In this document: positions 28,287 through 38,527 of the stretch, piece by piece | Layout of the letters: each line of letters starts with the position of its first letter | Position numbering within the stretch: the first letter of the stretch is position 1 | Assembly: GCA_028279885.1 (NCBI GenBank) | Contig: JANQMX010000031.1 | Span: 1-59,717 of the forward strand | Reading direction: 5' to 3' | DNA: 59,717 nt | Source: Rhodovibrionaceae bacterium | GTDB taxonomy: Bacteria > Pseudomonadota > Alphaproteobacteria > Kiloniellales > DSM-21159 | Program-made: the position numbers and the translations under genes | The notes under the pieces: generated by a model | Told to the model about the DNA's origin: nothing | Databases searched by the model: none | The model's input: the letters and a program-made list of their open reading frames with translations, nothing else

Positions 28287-29683
28287 GCGACGGAGAACAG
28301 ACCGAAGCAGCGGCTGCGCCCAGGCCGAAGGGACGCCTGACCAACGGCAGCATCGGCGGCCACCTGACGCGTATGGCCATCCCCATGTCCTGGGGACTTT
28401 TCGCCATCATCGGCATCAATCTGGTCGACACCTTCTTCGTCGCCCAGCTCGGCACGCGGGAACTGGCGGCGATCAGCTTCACCTTCCCGGTGGTCTTCTT
28501 CATGATCAGCCTGGCCATCGGCTTGGGCATCGGCGCGTCCTCAGTCATTGCCCGAGCCATCGGGTCCGGCGACCGGGAGCGGGTGCGGCGGCTGACCACG
28601 GCGGCCCTTTCGCTGGCTCTGGTGATCGTCGCCGGCATCAGCGTGATCGGCATTCTGACCATCGAGCCGCTGTTTCTAGCCCTCGGCGCCGAGCCGGACC
28701 TCATTCCCCGCATCGCCGAGTACATGGGCATCTGGTACCTCGGGATGGTGTTTCTCGTGGTGCCGATGGTCGGCAACTCCTGCCTGCGAGCCGCCGGTGA
28801 CAGCTTCTGGCCCAGCATGGCCATGACGATCGTCTCGCTGGTCAATCTGGTGCTCGACCCGATCCTGATCTTCGGCCTCTTCGGCGTGCCGCGCCTGGAG
28901 CTGGAGGGCGCGGCCATCGCCACGGTGATCGCCCGGGCCGTTGGCCTGGCCATCTCCCTATGGCTGCTGCACTACCGCGAGCGCATGATCCTCTGGGCCC
29001 TGCCGACGCCCCGGCAGCTCCTCGCGGACTGGAAGGCCATCCTGCACGTCGGGCTGCCGGCCGCGCTCAGCAACGTCATCGTGCCGGTCGGACTCGGCGC
29101 CGTCACCGCGATCGTCGCGAGCTATGGCGAGGCAGCGGTTGCCGCCTTCGGCGTGGTGACCCGCATCGAAGCCATTTGCCTGGTGCCGATCTTCGCCCTC
29201 TCCGCCGTAATCGGCCCGGTGGTCGGCCAGAACTGGGGCTCCGGCCTGACCGAGCGCGCCTGCGAGGCTCGCCGCCTGGTCATGCAGTTCAGCCTCGCCT
29301 ATGGCCTCTTCGTCTCGGCGGTCTTGATCCTCGGCGGCCGCTATCTCGTGCCGCTGTTCAACGACGACCCGCAAGTCGTTGAAACAGGTGTACTTTACTT
29401 CTGGATCGTGCCGCTGTGCTACGCCGGCTATGCAGTCGTGATGATGTCCGCCGCCGTCTTCAATGCGCTCGGACGGCCCTGGCCGGCAAGCGCGCTGACG
29501 GTGACCCGGTCGCTTGGCCTCTATGTGCCGCTCAGCTTTCTCGGCTCGGTTCTGTTCGGCCTGGTCGGTATCTTCGGCGGCATCTTCCTGGCCAACGTGC
29601 TGACCGGGTTCGCTGCGCTGATCGCTGGACGCCGGCTGATGAGCGCGCCTACCCCTGCCCCGGCCACGAAGCCGTCCGGTTAA
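28283..29683 (+). CDS. MATE family efflux transporter
   Basis: 466 aa membrane protein with about twelve helices in two homologous halves (helices begin near residue 30), matching NorM/DinF-type cation-coupled drug or metabolite exporters. The early VDTFFVAQLGTRELAAISF is a family hallmark. GTG start overlapping the binding-protein stop indicates coupled translation. The stop TAA shares the palindrome TTAA (29680-29683) with the convergent gene's TAA. Confidence 0.92.
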   Translation: MSDGEQTEAAAAPRPKGRLTNGSIGGHLTRMAIPMSWGLFAIIGINLVDTFFVAQLGTRELAAISFTFPVVFFMISLAIGLGIGASSVIARAIGSGDRERVRRLTTAALSLALVIVAGISVIGILTIEPLFLALGAEPDLIPRIAEYMGIWYLGMVFLVVPMVGNSCLRAAGDSFWPSMAMTIVSLVNLVLDPILIFGLFGVPRLELEGAAIATVIARAVGLAISLWLLHYRERMILWALPTPRQLLADWKAILHVGLPAALSNVIVPVGLGAVTAIVASYGEAAVAAFGVVTRIEAICLVPIFALSAVIGPVVGQNWGSGLTERACEARRLVMQFSLAYGLFVSAVLILGGRYLVPLFNDDPQVVETGVLYFWIVPLCYAGYAVVMMSAAVFNALGRPWPASALTVTRSLGLYVPLSFLGSVLFGLVGIFGGIFLANVLTGFAALIAGRRLMSAPTPAPATKPSG

Positions 29684-30297
29684 GAGGCTTTGGCTGTGGT
29701 TTGCTGTGGCAAACCTCTAACCGGATCCCAGAAGGCCTTGATCGCCGCGAAGGCGCGGTGTGCATGCTCCGGCTTGAGGTCGAGGCGCAGCCCGCCTGAG
29801 CCGAAGGCGTCGACCTCTGGGAAATAGCTGGGGTAACGCTCGCGCACCACTTCCAGCCCGCGCGGCGAGCTGCTTTCCAGTGCAGCGGCCACGTCGATCA
29901 CCTCCTGCAGGCCGGCCCAGGTCTCCTCCGGCACACGGGCGTCGAGATCGTCGGCCAGCACATCGCGGAGACGGACCAGCAACGAGCGGCTGTCGTGCCC
30001 CTCCTTCACCGTGTCCCAAAGCCCGGAGTCCAGCCCGCTCCGCGAGAGCTGGTCGCGCAGCAGGTCCTCCATCTGGCGGCGCCACTCCTGCGCCTCGATA
30101 ATGAAGACCCGGCGTATCAGGCTGTCTTCCATGGCGCCGAGATACCAGGCGTCATAGTCGCCGTAGAGCTCGCTTTCCTCGCGCGGCGCCGTCTCCAAAC
30201 GCTCGATCAGGATGGTAACATAGCGCTCCCGATGGCAGACCTCGGCATGGTTGGCTGCGATGGGATCGTCGCCGGGATCGAAGGCAATCTTGCTCAT
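29680..30297 (-). CDS. Hypothetical protein next to ornithine cyclodeaminase homologue
   Basis: 205 aa soluble, acidic, mostly helical protein, no family recognised. Features: an Asp/Pro-rich start, a Glu/Arg-rich amphipathic middle (about 60-115), Tyr-rich RYPSYFPEV near 160. The ATG follows TGAGGG and lies 5 bp after the upstream cyclodeaminase stop, so the two form an operon. Confidence 0.65.
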   Translation of the reverse strand: MSKIAFDPGDDPIAANHAEVCHRERYVTILIERLETAPREESELYGDYDAWYLGAMEDSLIRRVFIIEAQEWRRQMEDLLRDQLSRSGLDSGLWDTVKEGHDSRSLLVRLRDVLADDLDARVPEETWAGLQEVIDVAAALESSSPRGLEVVRERYPSYFPEVDAFGSGGLRLDLKPEHAHRAFAAIKAFWDPVRGLPQQTTAKAS

Positions 30298-30302
30298 GGC
30301 CC

Positions 30303-31331
30303 TCAAGCGTAGCGCAGCCTTTGGCCGATGCCCAGACGGTCCGCCTTTTCCAGCATGGCTGCACCCAGCGCCACGTCGGAGAGCGAAAGCCCCCGGTGCC
30401 AGAAAAGGATGGTCTCCTCGTCCCGCTCGCGGCCAGGCCGCTCGCCCGTCACGATCTGGCAAAGCTCGGCGTGCAGACTCTCCTCGCTCAGCTTGCCGCT
30501 TTCCACATGGGCCCGCAGGCTGCCCAGCTTGCCGCCCTTACACTGACCCCAGTCGTCGACGACCATCTTGTCCATCACGTCGGTCAGGGTGATCTCAATG
30601 GCGCTCTGGGTGCCATAGGGCACGACCAGGGCGCCGGGCTTGACCCACTCGGTCTTGAGCAGCGGCGTCGGTTTCTCAAGGCGCGAGGCCTCGACCATGA
30701 TGTCCGCCCCTTCCAGGCAGCTCTGCCAGTCTTCGGTGACCACGATCTCCTTATCGAGGTCGCGGCGCAGGCGTTCGGCGAAAGCCTCCCGGCTCTCGGG
30801 ACGGCGCGAGTGGATGCGGATTTCCTCGAAGTCGAACAGGCGATCCAGCAGACGGACGTTCCAATAGGCGGTGCCCCGCGCGCCGACATGGCCCAGCACC
30901 TTGCTGTCCTTGCGGGCAAGGTACTTCGCCCCCAGCGCCGTGACCGCGCCGGTGCGCATGTCAGTGATGCCGGCGGCATCGACCACCGCCAGCGGCTGGC
31001 CATTGCGCGGGTCGAAGAGATTCAACAGTGCCATCTCCGAGGGCAGGCCGCGCTGATAATTGTCGATGTAGTCGCCGACCACCTTGACCCCGGCATAGCC
31101 CTCCGCACGGCCAGGCGCGGTCGCAAGATAGCCACGCAAGACATTGAAATGGCCACGAAACTCTGGGTTCGGCTCAAGATGGACGCGCGGCTCGATCACG
31201 GCGCCGCCTTTGGCGCCCTGCGCCCTCAGCCCCTCCTCTACCGCGTCCAGGATCTCATCGTCCGTCAGGGCGAGTTGGGCGACGTCGGGGCCGTTCAGAT
31301 AAGTCAGGTAAAGCTCTTGATTTCCGTGCAT
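30303..31331 (-). CDS. Ornithine cyclodeaminase/mu-crystallin family protein
   Basis: 342 aa NAD(P)-dependent enzyme. The N-terminal half carries the substrate Arg/Lys residues (GYAGVKVVGDYIDN) and the DAAGITDMRTGAVTALGAKYLARKD signature near 115-140; the Rossmann domain begins about residue 142 (KVLGHVGARGTAYWNVRLLD). Known reactions include ornithine to proline, ketimine reduction, and alanine or other amino-acid dehydrogenase activity. Position next to hutF suggests amino-acid breakdown, but the substrate is open. Confidence 0.85.
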   Translation of the reverse strand: MHGNQELYLTYLNGPDVAQLALTDDEILDAVEEGLRAQGAKGGAVIEPRVHLEPNPEFRGHFNVLRGYLATAPGRAEGYAGVKVVGDYIDNYQRGLPSEMALLNLFDPRNGQPLAVVDAAGITDMRTGAVTALGAKYLARKDSKVLGHVGARGTAYWNVRLLDRLFDFEEIRIHSRRPESREAFAERLRRDLDKEIVVTEDWQSCLEGADIMVEASRLEKPTPLLKTEWVKPGALVVPYGTQSAIEITLTDVMDKMVVDDWGQCKGGKLGSLRAHVESGKLSEESLHAELCQIVTGERPGRERDEETILFWHRGLSLSDVALGAAMLEKADRLGIGQRLRYA

Positions 31332-31370
31332 TTGGCTTTCTTCTTGTTGTCTGGAAGTTAGGTAAGATCG

Positions 31371-32747
31371 CTAAGCCATCAGGTCATGCAGCGCGGCGCG
31401 ATAGCGCTCCGCGATCGCCTCTTCCTCCCGATGCTGTCCCTGCTCGACCACCCAACGGCCGCCGATCATCACGTCGCGCACCAAGGATTGGTTGCCGGAG
31501 AAGACGAACGCGTCGAGCAGCAGATCTCCGTCGCGCTCTGCCAGCAAGGGATGCTCAGCATCGAGCACCACGACGTCGGCACGACGGCCGACAGCGATAG
31601 CACCGGTCGCCCGGCCGAGCGCCTGGGCCCCGCCCGCCAGCGCCGCCTTGTAGAGCCCTGCCCCGACATGACCACTGGCGTCCCGCAGCATGTTGCGCCG
31701 CCGGGCCACGAGCCGCTGGCCGTATTCCAGCCAGCGCAGCTCCTCGACAAGGCTGATGGAAATGTGGCTGTCCGAGCCGACGCCCCAGCGTCCCTCGGCC
31801 TGCCAGTAGTCCGGTGCCGGGAAAAGGCCGTCGCCGAGATTGGCCTCGGTGGTCGGGCAGAGCCCGGCGACAGCGCCGGAGCGGGCCAGGCCTGCCGTCT
31901 CCTCCGGCGTCATGTGCGTCGCGTGCACCAGGCACCAGCGCTCGCCGACCGGCTGCGCATCGAGCAGCCATTCCACCGGCCTCTGGCCGCACCAGGCCAG
32001 GCAGTCCTCGACCTCCTTGGTCTGCTCGGCGATATGGATGTGGACCGGCGCGTCGAGGGCCAGCGCATCCAGGGCCTCCAGCGCTTGAGACAAGCTCTCC
32101 GGCGTGACGGCACGTAAGGAATGAGGGGCAATGCCGACAGCCACTTGCGGGTCGCCGCCGACATCGCGCATCAGCTTCTCGGTCAGCTGAACGAAGCGCT
32201 CGACCGGGTTGACAAAGCGTTTCTGGCCGTCGCCCACCGGCTGCCCGCCGAAACCGCCGTAGCCGTAGAGCACGGGAAGTTGGGTGATGCCGAGCCCGAC
32301 CTGCCGCGCCGCTGCCACTGTGCGCAGCGCCATCTCGGGAAGGTCGGCATAGGGCGTGCCGTCCGGTTGGTGATGCAGATAGTGAAACTCGCCGACCGCA
32401 GTGTAGCCGGCCTTGACCATCTCTAGGTAGAGCTGCGCGGCAATGGCTTCGAGCTGCTCCGGTGTCACCTTGGCGACGAAACCGTACATGACCTCGCGCC
32501 AAGTCCAGAAGGAGTCTTCCGGATTGGCCGCCCGCTCCGCCAGCCCGGCCATGGCCCGCTGAAAGGCATGGCTGTGCAGGTTGGACATGCCGGGCAATAG
32601 CGGGCCGGCGGCGCGCGCTGCGTCACCCGGCTCTGCCCCCACGTCGACCGAAGCGATGTCGCCGTCCGCATCGAAGGTCAGCAGCACGTTGTGGCACCAG
32701 CCCTCAGGCAGGAGCGCAGTTTCGGCAAAAAGGGCGCTTTCGGGCAT
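31371..32747 (-). CDS. hutF: Formimidoylglutamate deiminase
   Basis: Histidine breakdown: N-formimino-L-glutamate to N-formyl-L-glutamate + ammonia. 458 aa amidohydrolase. Metal ligands are in NLHSHAFQRAMAG near residue 58; HIHIAEQTKEVEDC and CLVHATHM supply later His residues; GVGSDSHISISLVEELRWLE gives the catalytic Asp. Transcribed divergently from hutI with a 60-bp gap. It defines the two-step HutF/HutG route. Confidence 0.94.
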   Translation of the reverse strand: MPESALFAETALLPEGWCHNVLLTFDADGDIASVDVGAEPGDAARAAGPLLPGMSNLHSHAFQRAMAGLAERAANPEDSFWTWREVMYGFVAKVTPEQLEAIAAQLYLEMVKAGYTAVGEFHYLHHQPDGTPYADLPEMALRTVAAARQVGLGITQLPVLYGYGGFGGQPVGDGQKRFVNPVERFVQLTEKLMRDVGGDPQVAVGIAPHSLRAVTPESLSQALEALDALALDAPVHIHIAEQTKEVEDCLAWCGQRPVEWLLDAQPVGERWCLVHATHMTPEETAGLARSGAVAGLCPTTEANLGDGLFPAPDYWQAEGRWGVGSDSHISISLVEELRWLEYGQRLVARRRNMLRDASGHVGAGLYKAALAGGAQALGRATGAIAVGRRADVVVLDAEHPLLAERDGDLLLDAFVFSGNQSLVRDVMIGGRWVVEQGQHREEEAIAERYRAALHDLMA

Positions 32748-32807
32748 GGACGCGAGCGGCTTCCCAGATAGGATGCCGCGAGCTTAGAGGATTGCTGCGG
32801 CGAGACA

Positions 32808-34031
32808 ATGTGGGACCATCTCTATCGCGACGGCCGGCTGGCGACCATGGCCGGGACCGACCCTTACGGCGCCATAGACGGCGGCGCCATCGCCGTGGAG
32901 GGCGGACGCCTGGCCTGGGTCGGCCCGGAGAGCGAGCTGCCCGGGCCCGTCGAGACCCTGGCGCGGACCGTGAGCGACCTCGGGGGCCGCTGGATCACGC
33001 CGGGGCTGATCGACTGCCATACCCATCTGGTGTACGGCGGCAACCGGGCGGCCGAGTTCGAGTTGCGCCTCAAGGGTGCCAGCTACGAAGAGATCGCCCG
33101 GGCCGGCGGCGGCATCATCTCAACCGTCGAAGCAACGCGACAAGCCGACGAAGAGAGCCTGTTTCAGGCGGCCTTGCCTCGCCTCGCCGCCCTGATGGCT
33201 GAAGGCGTGACGACCATCGAGATCAAATCCGGTTACGGTCTCAATCTTGAGCACGAGCTGAAACAGCTGCGTGTCGCCCGCCAGCTTGGCACCGTCCTGC
33301 CCATCACGGTCAAGACGACCTTTCTCGGCGCCCACGCCGTGCCGCCCGACAGCGATGCAGAAGCCTACAGCGAGTCGGTGGTCGCCATGATGCCGGAGGT
33401 CGCCGCCTCCGGCCTGGCAGACGCGGTCGACGCCTTTTGCGAGTCCATTGCCTTCTCGCCCGAGCAGACCGCCCGGGTGTTCCAAGCGGCACGTCACCAT
33501 CGCCTGCCGGTCAAGCTTCACGCCGATCAGCTCTCGGACCTCGGCGGGGCTGCGCTGGCGGCCCGCTTCGGCGCCCTCTCCGCCGACCATTTGGAGTACA
33601 CCAGCGAGGACGGCGTGGCGGCCATGGCCGAGGCCGGCACCGTCGCCGTCCTCTTGCCCGGCGCCTTCTACGTATTGCGGGAGACCAAGCTGCCGCCCAT
33701 CGAGAGCTTCCGCGCCAACGGCGTGCCCATCGCCCTTGCGACCGACAGCAACCCAGGCAGCGCGCCGGTTACCTCGCTGCTGCTCATGCTCAGCATGGGC
33801 TGCACCTTCTTTCGCCTGACGCCGGAGGAAGCATTAGCCGGGGTCACACGCCATGCCGCCAAGGCGCTGGGACTGCAGGACACCCACGGCACCCTGGAGG
33901 TCGGCAAGGTTGCCGACCTCTGCGTATGGGATATCGAGACTCCGGCGGAGCTGGCCTATCGGGTGGGCTACAATCCCCTCGCCTTCGCGCTGAAGGCCGG
34001 TGTGCCGATTAGCGAAGCGCACCGGCTCTAA
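32808..34031 (+). CDS. hutI: Imidazolonepropionase
   Basis: Third step of histidine breakdown: opens imidazolone-5-propionate to formiminoglutamate. 407 aa amidohydrolase. [25 protein letters not shown] lies near residue 65, EIKSGYGLN near 140, TFLGAHAVP near 170, [19 protein letters not shown] near 235, and late [10 protein letters not shown] gives the metal Asp. Its stop overlaps the convergent hutG stop within CTAA. Confidence 0.96.
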   Translation: MWDHLYRDGRLATMAGTDPYGAIDGGAIAVEGGRLAWVGPESELPGPVETLARTVSDLGGRWITPGLIDCHTHLVYGGNRAAEFELRLKGASYEEIARAGGGIISTVEATRQADEESLFQAALPRLAALMAEGVTTIEIKSGYGLNLEHELKQLRVARQLGTVLPITVKTTFLGAHAVPPDSDAEAYSESVVAMMPEVAASGLADAVDAFCESIAFSPEQTARVFQAARHHRLPVKLHADQLSDLGGAALAARFGALSADHLEYTSEDGVAAMAEAGTVAVLLPGAFYVLRETKLPPIESFRANGVPIALATDSNPGSAPVTSLLLMLSMGCTFFRLTPEEALAGVTRHAAKALGLQDTHGTLEVGKVADLCVWDIETPAELAYRVGYNPLAFALKAGVPISEAHRL

Positions 34032-34819
34032 CTGTTACGCGCCCAGTCCAAAGCGGCTTCTATCATGGCTCGGATCACGGGCCGGACCTCGTCCGCGAGC
34101 TCCTCGCGAAAGCCGAAGGGAGCGCCCTCGTACATGTAGGTGATCTGGCTCAGCTCGAGCTGGATGGCATGGATGCCCTCGGCCGGCTTGCCGTAGTTGC
34201 GCGTGATGTAGCCGCCCTTGAAGCGGCCGTCGACCACGTGGCTGTAAGGACTCTTCTCCGCTACCTCTGCGATCTTTCCCGTCAAAGCCGGGTCGGCCGC
34301 GGTCCCGCCGCCGGTGCCGATGTTGAAATCCGGAAGGCTGCCCTCGAAGAAGCGCGGCACCTGGCTTTGAATGGAATGCCCGTCCCACAGCAACACCCGG
34401 CCATGCAGTCCCTTCAGCGTCGCCAAGGTTGCCGCGATCTTGTCGTGGTAGGGCTGCCAATACAGCCGGCGGCGCTCGGCGATCTCTGCTTGGTCCGGCA
34501 CCTCGCCGTCGCGATAGATCGGCCGCTCCTCGAAGGTGGTCGTCGGGCAAAGCTCGGTATTGCTAGCACCGGGATAGAGCGCCTGCCCGTCTGGAGAACG
34601 ATTGAGATCAATGACATAGCGGGCATAGCGCGCGGCGATCAGGCTGACACCGAGCTCCGCAGCGAAATCGTAGAGCCGGTGAACGTTCCAGTCCGTGTCG
34701 GCGACGCTGCGGCCTTCGCTCGTCATGCGCCCGGCGATCTCCTCGGGCACCGCCGTCCCGACGTGGGGACAGGAGATCAGCAAAGGTGCCGTACCTTCAA
34801 GAAAATCGTAGACCGCCAT
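34028..34819 (-). CDS. hutG: N-formylglutamate deformylase
   Basis: Last step of the five-step histidine path: N-formylglutamate + water to glutamate + formate. 263 aa. [13 protein letters not shown] near residue 15 gives the first metal His, followed by [24 protein letters not shown] and [18 protein letters not shown] precedes the chosen ATG. Divergent from hutU. Formate made here could be used by Fhs (39323). Confidence 0.93.
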   Translation of the reverse strand: MAVYDFLEGTAPLLISCPHVGTAVPEEIAGRMTSEGRSVADTDWNVHRLYDFAAELGVSLIAARYARYVIDLNRSPDGQALYPGASNTELCPTTTFEERPIYRDGEVPDQAEIAERRRLYWQPYHDKIAATLATLKGLHGRVLLWDGHSIQSQVPRFFEGSLPDFNIGTGGGTAADPALTGKIAEVAEKSPYSHVVDGRFKGGYITRNYGKPAEGIHAIQLELSQITYMYEGAPFGFREELADEVRPVIRAMIEAALDWARNS

Positions 34820-34913
34820 CCCGGACCCCTCCTGCGCGGTTTCTTCCAAGGTTTATAGGCATTACCGTGCGCAGGAAAGCTCACTCGCGCTCGACTATGG
34901 GAGGATACCTCAG

Positions 34914-36605
34914 GTGAACGACAATCCCAGCCTTGCCAACCCCCGCCTCGACAACAGTCGCAAGATCCGCGCCCCGCGCGGCCCGCAGCTCAACGCCAAG
35001 TCGTGGCTGACCGAAGCGCCCTTGCGCATGCTGATGAACAACCTCGACGCCGAGGTCGCAGAGAAGCCGGAAGAGCTGGTGGTCTACGGCGGCATCGGCC
35101 GGGCGGCACGGGACTGGGCTTGTTTCGATCGCATCGTTGCCTGCCTCAAAGAGCTCGAGGATGACGAGACCCTGTTGGTCCAGTCGGGCAAGCCGGTCGG
35201 CGTGTTCCGCACCCATGAGGATGCCCCCCGCGTGCTGATCGCCAACTCCAACCTGGTGCCGCATTGGGCGACCTGGGAGACCTTCAACGACCTCGATCGG
35301 CATGGCCTGATGATGTACGGCCAGATGACCGCAGGCTCTTGGATCTACATCGGCAGCCAAGGCATCGTGCAGGGCACCTATGAGACCTTCGTGGAGTGCG
35401 CCCGCCAGCACTATGGCGGCAACTGGCGTGGGAAGTGGATCCTGACCGGTGGCCTGGGTGGCATGGGCGGCGCTCAGCCGCTAGCCGCGACCATGGCCGG
35501 CGCCTGCATGCTCGCCGTGGAATGCCGGCCGAGCCACATCGAGCGACGCATCGAAACCGGCTATCTCGATACGAAGGCAGACGACCTCGACAGCGCCTTG
35601 GCCATGATCAAGCAGGCCTGCGAGGAGGGTCGCGCCCTCTCCGTCGGCCTGCTCGGCAACACGGCGGAGGTTTTCCCGGAATTGGTGAGCCGGGGCATCC
35701 GTCCGGACGCGGTGACCGACCAGACCAGTGCCCATGATCCGCTGCACGGCTACCTGCCACTCGGCTGGAGCCTCGACGATTGGGAGCGCAAGCAGGAGCG
35801 GGAACCTGAGGAGGTAGTGGCTGCAGCCAAGAGCTCCATGGCTACCCAGGTCGATGCCATGCTGGCCTTCGAGAAGATGGGCGTGCCCACCTTCGACTAC
35901 GGCAACAACATCCGCCAGATGGCGCTCGAGGTCGGTGTCGACCACGCCTTCGACTTCCCAGGCTTTGTGCCGGCCTACATCCGCGAGCTCTTCTGCCGCG
36001 GCGTCGGGCCTTTCCGCTGGGCCGCCCTCTCCGGCGACCCGGAGGACATCTTCAAGACGGATGCCAAAGTCAAGGAGCTGATTCCCGACGATCCGCATCT
36101 GCACAACTGGCTCGACATGGCCAAGGAGCGCATCCACTTCCAGGGCCTGCCGGCCCGTATCTGCTGGGTCGGCCTTGGCGAACGGCATCGCCTCGGCCTA
36201 GCCTTCAACGAGATGGTGGCCAGCGGCGAGCTCAAGGCGCCCATCGTCATCGGCCGCGACCATCTCGATTCGGGCTCCGTCGCCAGCCCGAACCGGGAGA
36301 CGGAATCCATGAAGGACGGCTCCGACATGGTGTCCGATTGGCCGCTGCTCAATGCGCTGCTGAACTGTGCCAGCGGCGCCACCTGGGTCTCCCTGCACCA
36401 CGGCGGTGGAGTCGGCATGGGCTTCTCCCAGCACAGCGGCATGGTCGTCGTCTGCGACGGCAGCGAGGGCGCGGCGCGGCGGCTGGAGCGGGTGCTGTGG
36501 AACGACCCCGCCACCGGCGTCATGCGCCACGCGGACGCCGGCTACGACACGGCTAAGCGCTGCGCCAAGGAACAGGGTCTCAAGCTGCCGATGCTGGGGG
36601 GCTAG
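34914..36605 (+). CDS. hutU: Urocanate hydratase
   Basis: Second step of histidine breakdown: urocanate to imidazolone-5-propionate, with tightly bound NAD. 563 aa, full length. Signatures: [25 protein letters not shown] near residue 90, [23 protein letters not shown] near 140, [21 protein letters not shown] near 180, and GWSLDDWE in the mid part. GTG start after GGGAGGAT. hutH, the enzyme that makes urocanate, is not in the window. Confidence 0.97.
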   Translation: MNDNPSLANPRLDNSRKIRAPRGPQLNAKSWLTEAPLRMLMNNLDAEVAEKPEELVVYGGIGRAARDWACFDRIVACLKELEDDETLLVQSGKPVGVFRTHEDAPRVLIANSNLVPHWATWETFNDLDRHGLMMYGQMTAGSWIYIGSQGIVQGTYETFVECARQHYGGNWRGKWILTGGLGGMGGAQPLAATMAGACMLAVECRPSHIERRIETGYLDTKADDLDSALAMIKQACEEGRALSVGLLGNTAEVFPELVSRGIRPDAVTDQTSAHDPLHGYLPLGWSLDDWERKQEREPEEVVAAAKSSMATQVDAMLAFEKMGVPTFDYGNNIRQMALEVGVDHAFDFPGFVPAYIRELFCRGVGPFRWAALSGDPEDIFKTDAKVKELIPDDPHLHNWLDMAKERIHFQGLPARICWVGLGERHRLGLAFNEMVASGELKAPIVIGRDHLDSGSVASPNRETESMKDGSDMVSDWPLLNALLNCASGATWVSLHHGGGVGMGFSQHSGMVVVCDGSEGAARRLERVLWNDPATGVMRHADAGYDTAKRCAKEQGLKLPMLGG

Positions 36606-37005
36606 ACTCGCCTTCGCCGGGGCTCGGTCTAGCGTAGACCGGCTTGGGCCGGTGGCTCGGTCGGGTCAGGATATAGGCGGCCACGGAGAGCAGCACGACG
36701 GCCACGACCACCAAGACCCAGGGTGCGACGCCGTCGCGGGTGGCAACGAGGACGAAGCTCGCCCCCATCATGGTGACCGAGAGAAACTTGGCTTTTGGCG
36801 GGATGACGCTGTGATAGCGCCAGTCCTGAAGGTAGCGGCCAAAACGCGCGTGATTGTAGAGCCAATCGTGGAAGCGCTTGGACGAGCGGGCAAAGCACCA
36901 GAGCGCGAGAAGGAGGAAGGGAGTCGTCGGCAAGAGCGGCAGAAAAATCCCGACAAAGCCGAGGCCGGTGAACAGAAACCCTCCGATGAGATAAACGTGT
37001 CTCAG
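36580..37005 (-). CDS. DUF454 (YbaN-like) membrane protein, probable CTG start
   Basis: About 141 aa, small inner-membrane protein. The family hallmark [30 protein letters not shown] spans residues about 14-45, with two further helices near 72-105 and a Pro-rich tail. The in-frame stop at 37021-37023 leaves no ATG, GTG or TTG before the hallmark. The first standard start (TTG 36933) would delete the first helix. A CTG at 37005 lies seven bases after GGCGGGAG and gives the usual N-terminus. The end overlaps hutU by 26 bp. Confidence 0.7.
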   Translation of the reverse strand: MRHVYLIGGFLFTGLGFVGIFLPLLPTTPFLLLALWCFARSSKRFHDWLYNHARFGRYLQDWRYHSVIPPKAKFLSVTMMGASFVLVATRDGVAPWVLVVVAVVLLSVAAYILTRPSHRPKPVYARPSPGEGESSPPASAA

Positions 37006-37047
37006 GACGCGCTCCCGCCTTTACCGCCTGAAGGCCACAGCGCTTGG

Positions 37048-37078
37048 CCCTCCTCACCCCTTATCTGGGCGAGGAGGG
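37048..37078. terminator. Hairpin between DUF454 and secreted-protein genes
   Basis: Perfect 8-bp arms CCCTCCTC and GAGGAGGG with a partly paired loop. It lies 30 bp past the stop of the 37110 gene on the minus strand. No T-run follows, so termination is only a suggestion. Confidence 0.4.
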
Positions 37079-37109
37079 TAAACAAGTCGAGAAAAACCCG
37101 AAGGAAGCG

Positions 37110-37769
37110 TTAGCAGGTTTGACCGGTCTGGGACGCCTGCGCGCAGTTCTTCTTGGCCTGAGCGACCTGCTTCTTGACGATGTCGTAGGTGTAGGTAACG
37201 CCAGCCGTCACCTCGATGGTGTGCTTGGTGGCGACGCCGCCATGCTGAGCCGTCACCACGAACCAGCCCGCCGGGAGAGCCAGCTGCAGAGGCTCGGTGC
37301 TGGTTGCCTCGTGCATCTGCTTGCGCTTGCCGTTGGCCATCCTGCCGTAGCTCTCGACCACCCAGACGGTTTCGCCCCGCACGGCGCGTCCGACACCGTG
37401 GATAAGGTCGAGCTCGACCCAACCGGCGTTGAGATTGATCGTCAGATAATCGTCGATACCGTCGACCACGATGTGCTCGCGCACCACGGCCGTCTCGTAC
37501 ACGGCAGTCACCGCATAGCGTCCCGCGACCAAATCGAGCTGAATGGGGCCAACCGGCTCAGACGTCGTGGTCTCCCGGTAGTCGCCGTCAAGGCTCTCGA
37601 TGGTGTACTCGACCCCGTCGCGGATCGGCCCTGCGCCGGTCACGACCTCGGCATCGATACGCACCCGATGCGTCTCGCCGGCGACAGCAGCGCTGTGTCC
37701 AGCAAACGACACGGCGGCAAGAAGCCCCGCCGACAAGAAATACCTGGTCACGCGACTGACGAAGAGCAC
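37110..37769 (-). CDS. Hypothetical secreted protein
   Basis: 219 aa from the chosen GTG (the frame is open to ATGs at 37811 and 37823). Cleavable signal peptide with AVAGE cleavage near residue 32. The mature part is beta-rich with repeated short units of the kind 'LQLALPAGWFVVTAQHGG', reminiscent of carboxypeptidase-regulatory or PEGA-like beta sandwiches. Two Cys near the C-terminus could form a disulfide. Function unknown. Confidence 0.6.
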   Translation of the reverse strand: MLFVSRVTRYFLSAGLLAAVSFAGHSAAVAGETHRVRIDAEVVTGAGPIRDGVEYTIESLDGDYRETTTSEPVGPIQLDLVAGRYAVTAVYETAVVREHIVVDGIDDYLTINLNAGWVELDLIHGVGRAVRGETVWVVESYGRMANGKRKQMHEATSTEPLQLALPAGWFVVTAQHGGVATKHTIEVTAGVTYTYDIVKKQVAQAKKNCAQASQTGQTC

Positions 37770-38084
37770 GGCAATTCCCCTATTTGTTGCGGTCGGACCT
37801 GAGTAGTTCATAGCGCGCGCCACGTCTATGCCTTAGTCATGACAAACCTGTCAAAAAGTCATCACACTAAGGTTGCAGCGGCCCAAAACCCAGACTGCTT
37901 AAACGAAGCGGCACACACCATACCCGTAAAACTCTTAGGGATAGGCTGTGTTCTGCCTGCGCAGATCATCGGCCCGCTGTGCTTTACAGAGCCTAAAGCA
38001 GCGGCACAAATACCTGAGACAAAATTGCGCCTAGCCCAAAAAACGCCCAGATAAGAACACCTTCGGTCGTTGTCTGAAAAGCCG

Positions 38085-38510
38085 TCAGAAAGCGCTGTCA
38101 CGCGTCTCAGGGCCCACGTAGCGAGGGTCGTGCCGGTACTCTGCCATGGCGGCGGAGTGGATCACGGCAATAGCGGCGCGGTCCTTGACGAAGGTCCAGG
38201 CATCCATCGCGGTCTCGCAGTTGGGTTCGGCGACAGCGACGCACATGCGGCGATACCCCTCAGGCTGCCCGACACCCTCCATCCGATCGAGCAGCGCCAG
38301 GCCCGCCGCATCGACGGCGAAGAGCTCGCCGAACACCCTTTGCCCTTGCCCCGGTTCGTCGATCAGGTAAGGGGAGAACCAACGCCCGCCGACAATCAGA
38401 GGATAAGCCTCCAGCGTCCGAACGCGTCCTAGAAACCGCGCGCCCGCCAAGCCGGCTTCGTGATTGGGAAAGCCGCGCTTCAGCGTTCCGTAGATGAAGA
38501 CCTTATGCAC
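38085..38510 (-). CDS. Gamma-glutamylcyclotransferase/AIG2-like protein
   Basis: 141 aa GGCT-fold protein. The substrate loop VFIYGTLKRGFPNH is at residues 4-17, and the general acid Glu lies in LLDRMEGVGQPEGYRR near 75-90. Such proteins cyclise gamma-glutamyl groups to 5-oxoproline, although many members have unknown substrates. GTG start after GGGAGG. Divergent from the 38528 hydrolase with only 17 bp between. Confidence 0.85.
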   Translation of the reverse strand: MHKVFIYGTLKRGFPNHEAGLAGARFLGRVRTLEAYPLIVGGRWFSPYLIDEPGQGQRVFGELFAVDAAGLALLDRMEGVGQPEGYRRMCVAVAEPNCETAMDAWTFVKDRAAIAVIHSAAMAEYRHDPRYVGPETRDSAF

Positions 38511-38527
38511 CGCCCTCCCCCCAGCTT

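Noticed and set aside
37824-38084. Possible 71-codon plus-strand gene starting at 37839
   Set aside because: No ribosome site, no family resemblance and unlikely composition; treated as intergenic.
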